Shown here one piece after another: positions 13,034-15,231 of a DNA stretch of 15,231 nt. Each line of letters starts with the position of its first letter. The stretch's first letter is position 1. The translations under genes and the position numbers were made by a program. Under the pieces are notes generated by a model, which did no database searches, was not told the DNA's origin, and saw nothing but the letters and a program-made list of their open reading frames with translations. Origin of the DNA: Paracoccaceae bacterium. Its GTDB lineage: Bacteria; Pseudomonadota; Alphaproteobacteria; Rhodobacterales; Rhodobacteraceae. The stretch is from contig SBFT01000178.1 of the NCBI GenBank assembly GCA_006227805.1, positions 1-15,231 of the forward strand, read 5' to 3'.

Positions 13034-15231
13034 TCAGCCGGTCGTTTCCGGACCCTTGAGTGCAGCGTAGATCGCCGGAATCACCAGCACCGTCAGCAGG
13101 GTGGACGACGCCAGCCCGAACAGGAGCGATATTGCAAGTCCTTGAAAGATTGGATCGGTCAGGATCACCGCCGCCCCGATCATCGCCGCGACAGCCGTGA
13201 GCAGGATCGGCTTGAACCGGATCGAGCCCGCTTCCAACAGAACATCGCGCAGGGGGAGTCCCGGTCGCCGTGCATGGCGGATGAAGTCCACCAGCAGGAT
13301 CGAATTCCGCACGATGATACCCGCCAACGCGATGAACCCGATCATCGAGGTTGCCGTGAACGGCGCGTCGAACAGCCAGTGCCCAACCAATATCCCGATG
13401 AAGGTCAGCGGAATGGGTGTCAGGATGACCAGCGGCAGCCGGAATGAGCTGAACTGCGCAACAACAAGAACGTAGATGCCAAGCAGTGCCACTGCGAACG
13501 CTGCACCCATGTCGCGAAACGTGATCCAGGTCACGTCCCATTCCCCATCCCAAAGCAGTGTGACCACGCTCTCGTCTTCAGGCTGGCCATGAAGGGATAT
13601 CTCGGGTTTCGGCAGATCGCCCCAGTCCACGGCGTCTATCGCCTCCTGGACTGCGAGCATACCGTAGAGCGGCGCCTCGAATGTGCCGGCGAGTTCCGCG
13701 GTTACCATCTCTGCCGCACGTGCGTTGCGCCGGTAAATTGGGTAGGATGCCTGTTCCTCGGTCAGCCGGATCACGTCGCCGAGTTCCACCACACCCCGGT
13801 CACCGGGAAGCGCGTTCGCCGGCACCGGTACGCCGAGCGCCTGCGCGTCCATGACGCGCTCGCTGGTCGGCCGTTCCAGCACGATTGGGATTGGCGCTCT
13901 GCCCTCGCCACGATGTGAGTAGCCGACGGTCCGGCTTGCGTTGAGCAGAGACAGAGTGTCGAACACGTCGCTTTCCTCAACGCGGTAGAACTCGACGTCA
14001 TCGCCCGAGACAAGTGCCCGGATGCGCCGTGTGGGCTCGCCATAGCTGTCGTCGACATCCACTATGAACGGAATATCCGCGAAAATGGTCTTCAGCTTTT
14101 CTGCCACAGCGCGCCGGGTCTCGGGGTCCGGCCCGTAGATCTCGGCAAGCAGGGTGGCCAGAACGGGCGGTCCGGGAGGTGTTTCGACCACCTTCACCGA
14201 GGTTCCCTCCGGCGCCTCGACGTCTTCGAGCGCAGCGCGTAACTGGAGCGCGATGGCATGGCTCGTGCGGTCCCGCTCGTCCTTGGGCCGAAGGGTCAGG
14301 TGGACGTCTCCAAGTTCTGGCGACTGCCGTTGGAAATAGTGCCGAACCAGCCCATTGAAATCGAAGGGGGCGGCGGTGCCGGCATAGGTCTCGGCTGCCG
14401 TTACCTCCTCGATTGCCAGTGCCGTGCGCGCAACATCCTGCGTCACCCGGTCCGTTGCCTCAACGGAGGCGCCTTCGGGCAGGTCTATGACAACCGACAG
14501 TTCGGACTTGTTGTCAAAAGGCAGGAGTTTGACCGTCACGTCCTTTGTGTAGAAGAGGGTCAAGGATCCCACGGTCAGAACCAGCGTGACCAGAAGGAAC
14601 GCCCAGGCCGTGAACCGGTTTGCCACCACCGGGCGCGCAACCGCTCGGTAGAGCCGGCCTACAGTGCCGCCACCGACAGCGTCGTGATGCATTGTCGTGG
14701 TGCGACCTGCCACCTTGACCATGAGCCATGGTGTCACGATCACCGCAACGAAGAAGGAGAAGATCATCGCCGCAGAGGCATTCGCCGGAATCGGGCTCAT
14801 GTAGGGGCCCATCAGACCCGAGACGAACAGCATCGGCAGCAGCGCCGCCACGACGGTCAGAGTGGCGACGATCGTCGGGTTGCCGACCTCGGCCACCGCC
14901 TCGATTGCAGCCTGCGACCGGGAGCGACCGTCATTCATACCCCAGTGGCGTGTGATATTCTCGATTACCACGATGGCATCATCGACGAGAATGCCGATCG
15001 AGAAGATCAGCGCGAAAAGCGACACCCTGTTGAGCGTGTAACCCATCACGTTCGCGGCGAAGAGTGTCAGAAGGATTGTCACCGGTATCACCACCGCGAC
15101 GACGAGGGCCTCGCGCCAGCCGATGGCGAAGAGGATCAGCGCGACGATGGAAACCGTGGCAAGCGCGAGATGGAACAGCAACTCGTTGGACTTCTCAAGC
15201 GCGGTATGCCCGTAGTCTCGAGTGACGCGAA
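13034..15231 (-). CDS. RND efflux permease (AcrB-like superfamily), C-terminal 731 residues
   Basis: The frame is open through the right edge, so roughly the N-terminal 300 residues of a usual 1020-1070 residue pump are outside the window. RND permeases are inner-membrane proton-driven exporters that form trimers and work with a periplasmic adaptor and an outer-membrane channel. Visible are VTRDYGHTALEKSNELL at the edge of the first periplasmic domain, then a helix bundle with GWREALVV and the proton-relay pair in GILVDDAIVVIENI (near 14975-14990), the long second periplasmic domain with VKLLPFDNKSELSVVIDLP, and the closing bundle with GIIVRNSILLVDFIRHAR. It ends in ALKGPETTG before TGA at 13034-13036. 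In this subgroup the adaptor gene usually sits just upstream, which would be past the right edge. Substrate cannot be inferred. The dead IS6 fragment begins about 80 bp after the stop. Confidence 0.95.
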   Translation of the reverse strand, partial: RVTRDYGHTALEKSNELLFHLALATVSIVALILFAIGWREALVVAVVIPVTILLTLFAANVMGYTLNRVSLFALIFSIGILVDDAIVVIENITRHWGMNDGRSRSQAAIEAVAEVGNPTIVATLTVVAALLPMLFVSGLMGPYMSPIPANASAAMIFSFFVAVIVTPWLMVKVAGRTTTMHHDAVGGGTVGRLYRAVARPVVANRFTAWAFLLVTLVLTVGSLTLFYTKDVTVKLLPFDNKSELSVVIDLPEGASVEATDRVTQDVARTALAIEEVTAAETYAGTAAPFDFNGLVRHYFQRQSPELGDVHLTLRPKDERDRTSHAIALQLRAALEDVEAPEGTSVKVVETPPGPPVLATLLAEIYGPDPETRRAVAEKLKTIFADIPFIVDVDDSYGEPTRRIRALVSGDDVEFYRVEESDVFDTLSLLNASRTVGYSHRGEGRAPIPIVLERPTSERVMDAQALGVPVPANALPGDRGVVELGDVIRLTEEQASYPIYRRNARAAEMVTAELAGTFEAPLYGMLAVQEAIDAVDWGDLPKPEISLHGQPEDESVVTLLWDGEWDVTWITFRDMGAAFAVALLGIYVLVVAQFSSFRLPLVILTPIPLTFIGILVGHWLFDAPFTATSMIGFIALAGIIVRNSILLVDFIRHARRPGLPLRDVLLEAGSIRFKPILLTAVAAMIGAAVILTDPIFQGLAISLLFGLASSTLLTVLVIPAIYAALKGPETTG

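Noticed and set aside
12876..13553. A 225-codon minus-strand frame crossing the RND permease end
   Set aside because: It overlaps the RND gene in a wrong frame; only its last 27 or so codons are meaningful, as part of the IS6 transposase fragment.
1..15231. The left adaptor and right RND permease as one split efflux operon
   Set aside because: They are on opposite strands and 12.6 kb apart, and each is cut at the edge where its usual partner would lie, so no pairing can be supported. I also saw no CRISPR array, rRNA or intact mobile element in the window.

Overview
The window is GC-rich and looks like an alphaproteobacterium, possibly Rhodobacterales. This is inferred from base composition, near-absence of TTA/CTA/TCA codons in the large genes, and the protein families present; it is not proven. 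There are five gene bodies that look functional, two of them cut by the window edges, separated by stretches of genomic debris.

Layout: (1) bases 1-441, + strand: C-terminal part of an HlyD-type periplasmic adaptor. (2) 442-1138: about 700 bp with no recognisable gene, holding the first copy of a 190-bp repeat (R1). (3) 1139-9973, - strand: a three-gene signalling operon, read right to left as a giant soluble hybrid histidine kinase (2495 aa, eleven GAF domains, HisKA, HATPase, two receivers), a free-standing Hpt phosphotransfer protein, and a receiver-class III nucleotidyl cyclase. The genes overlap (ATGA, then 8 bases), so they are probably translationally coupled. (4) 9974-10855: a scrapyard holding an IS6-type transposase tail (R2), a scrap of a DUF4268-type nuclease gene, the second R1 copy, and the 3' end of a flavin reductase-like gene. 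(5) 10856-12403, - strand: a CPA2 (Kef/YbaL-type) cation:proton antiporter with a C-terminal TrkA-N/RCK domain. (6) 12613-12956: a dead IS6-family transposase fragment. (7) 13034-15231, - strand: C-terminal 731 residues of an RND efflux permease that runs off the right edge.

How the genes may work together: the operon in region 3 contains every step of a phosphorelay. Signals sensed by the GAF array would drive autophosphorylation at His1987, then transfer to a receiver (Asp2278 or Asp2420), to Hpt His58, and to Asp56 of the cyclase, which would change second-messenger synthesis. The parts are seen; the wiring is inferred from family knowledge. The cyclase keeps its metal-binding and transition-state residues but has Leu and Met where adenine-specifying Lys and Asp/Thr normally sit. 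The operon lies between two direct R1 copies, and several neighbours are truncated genes, so this looks like a rearranged accessory region.
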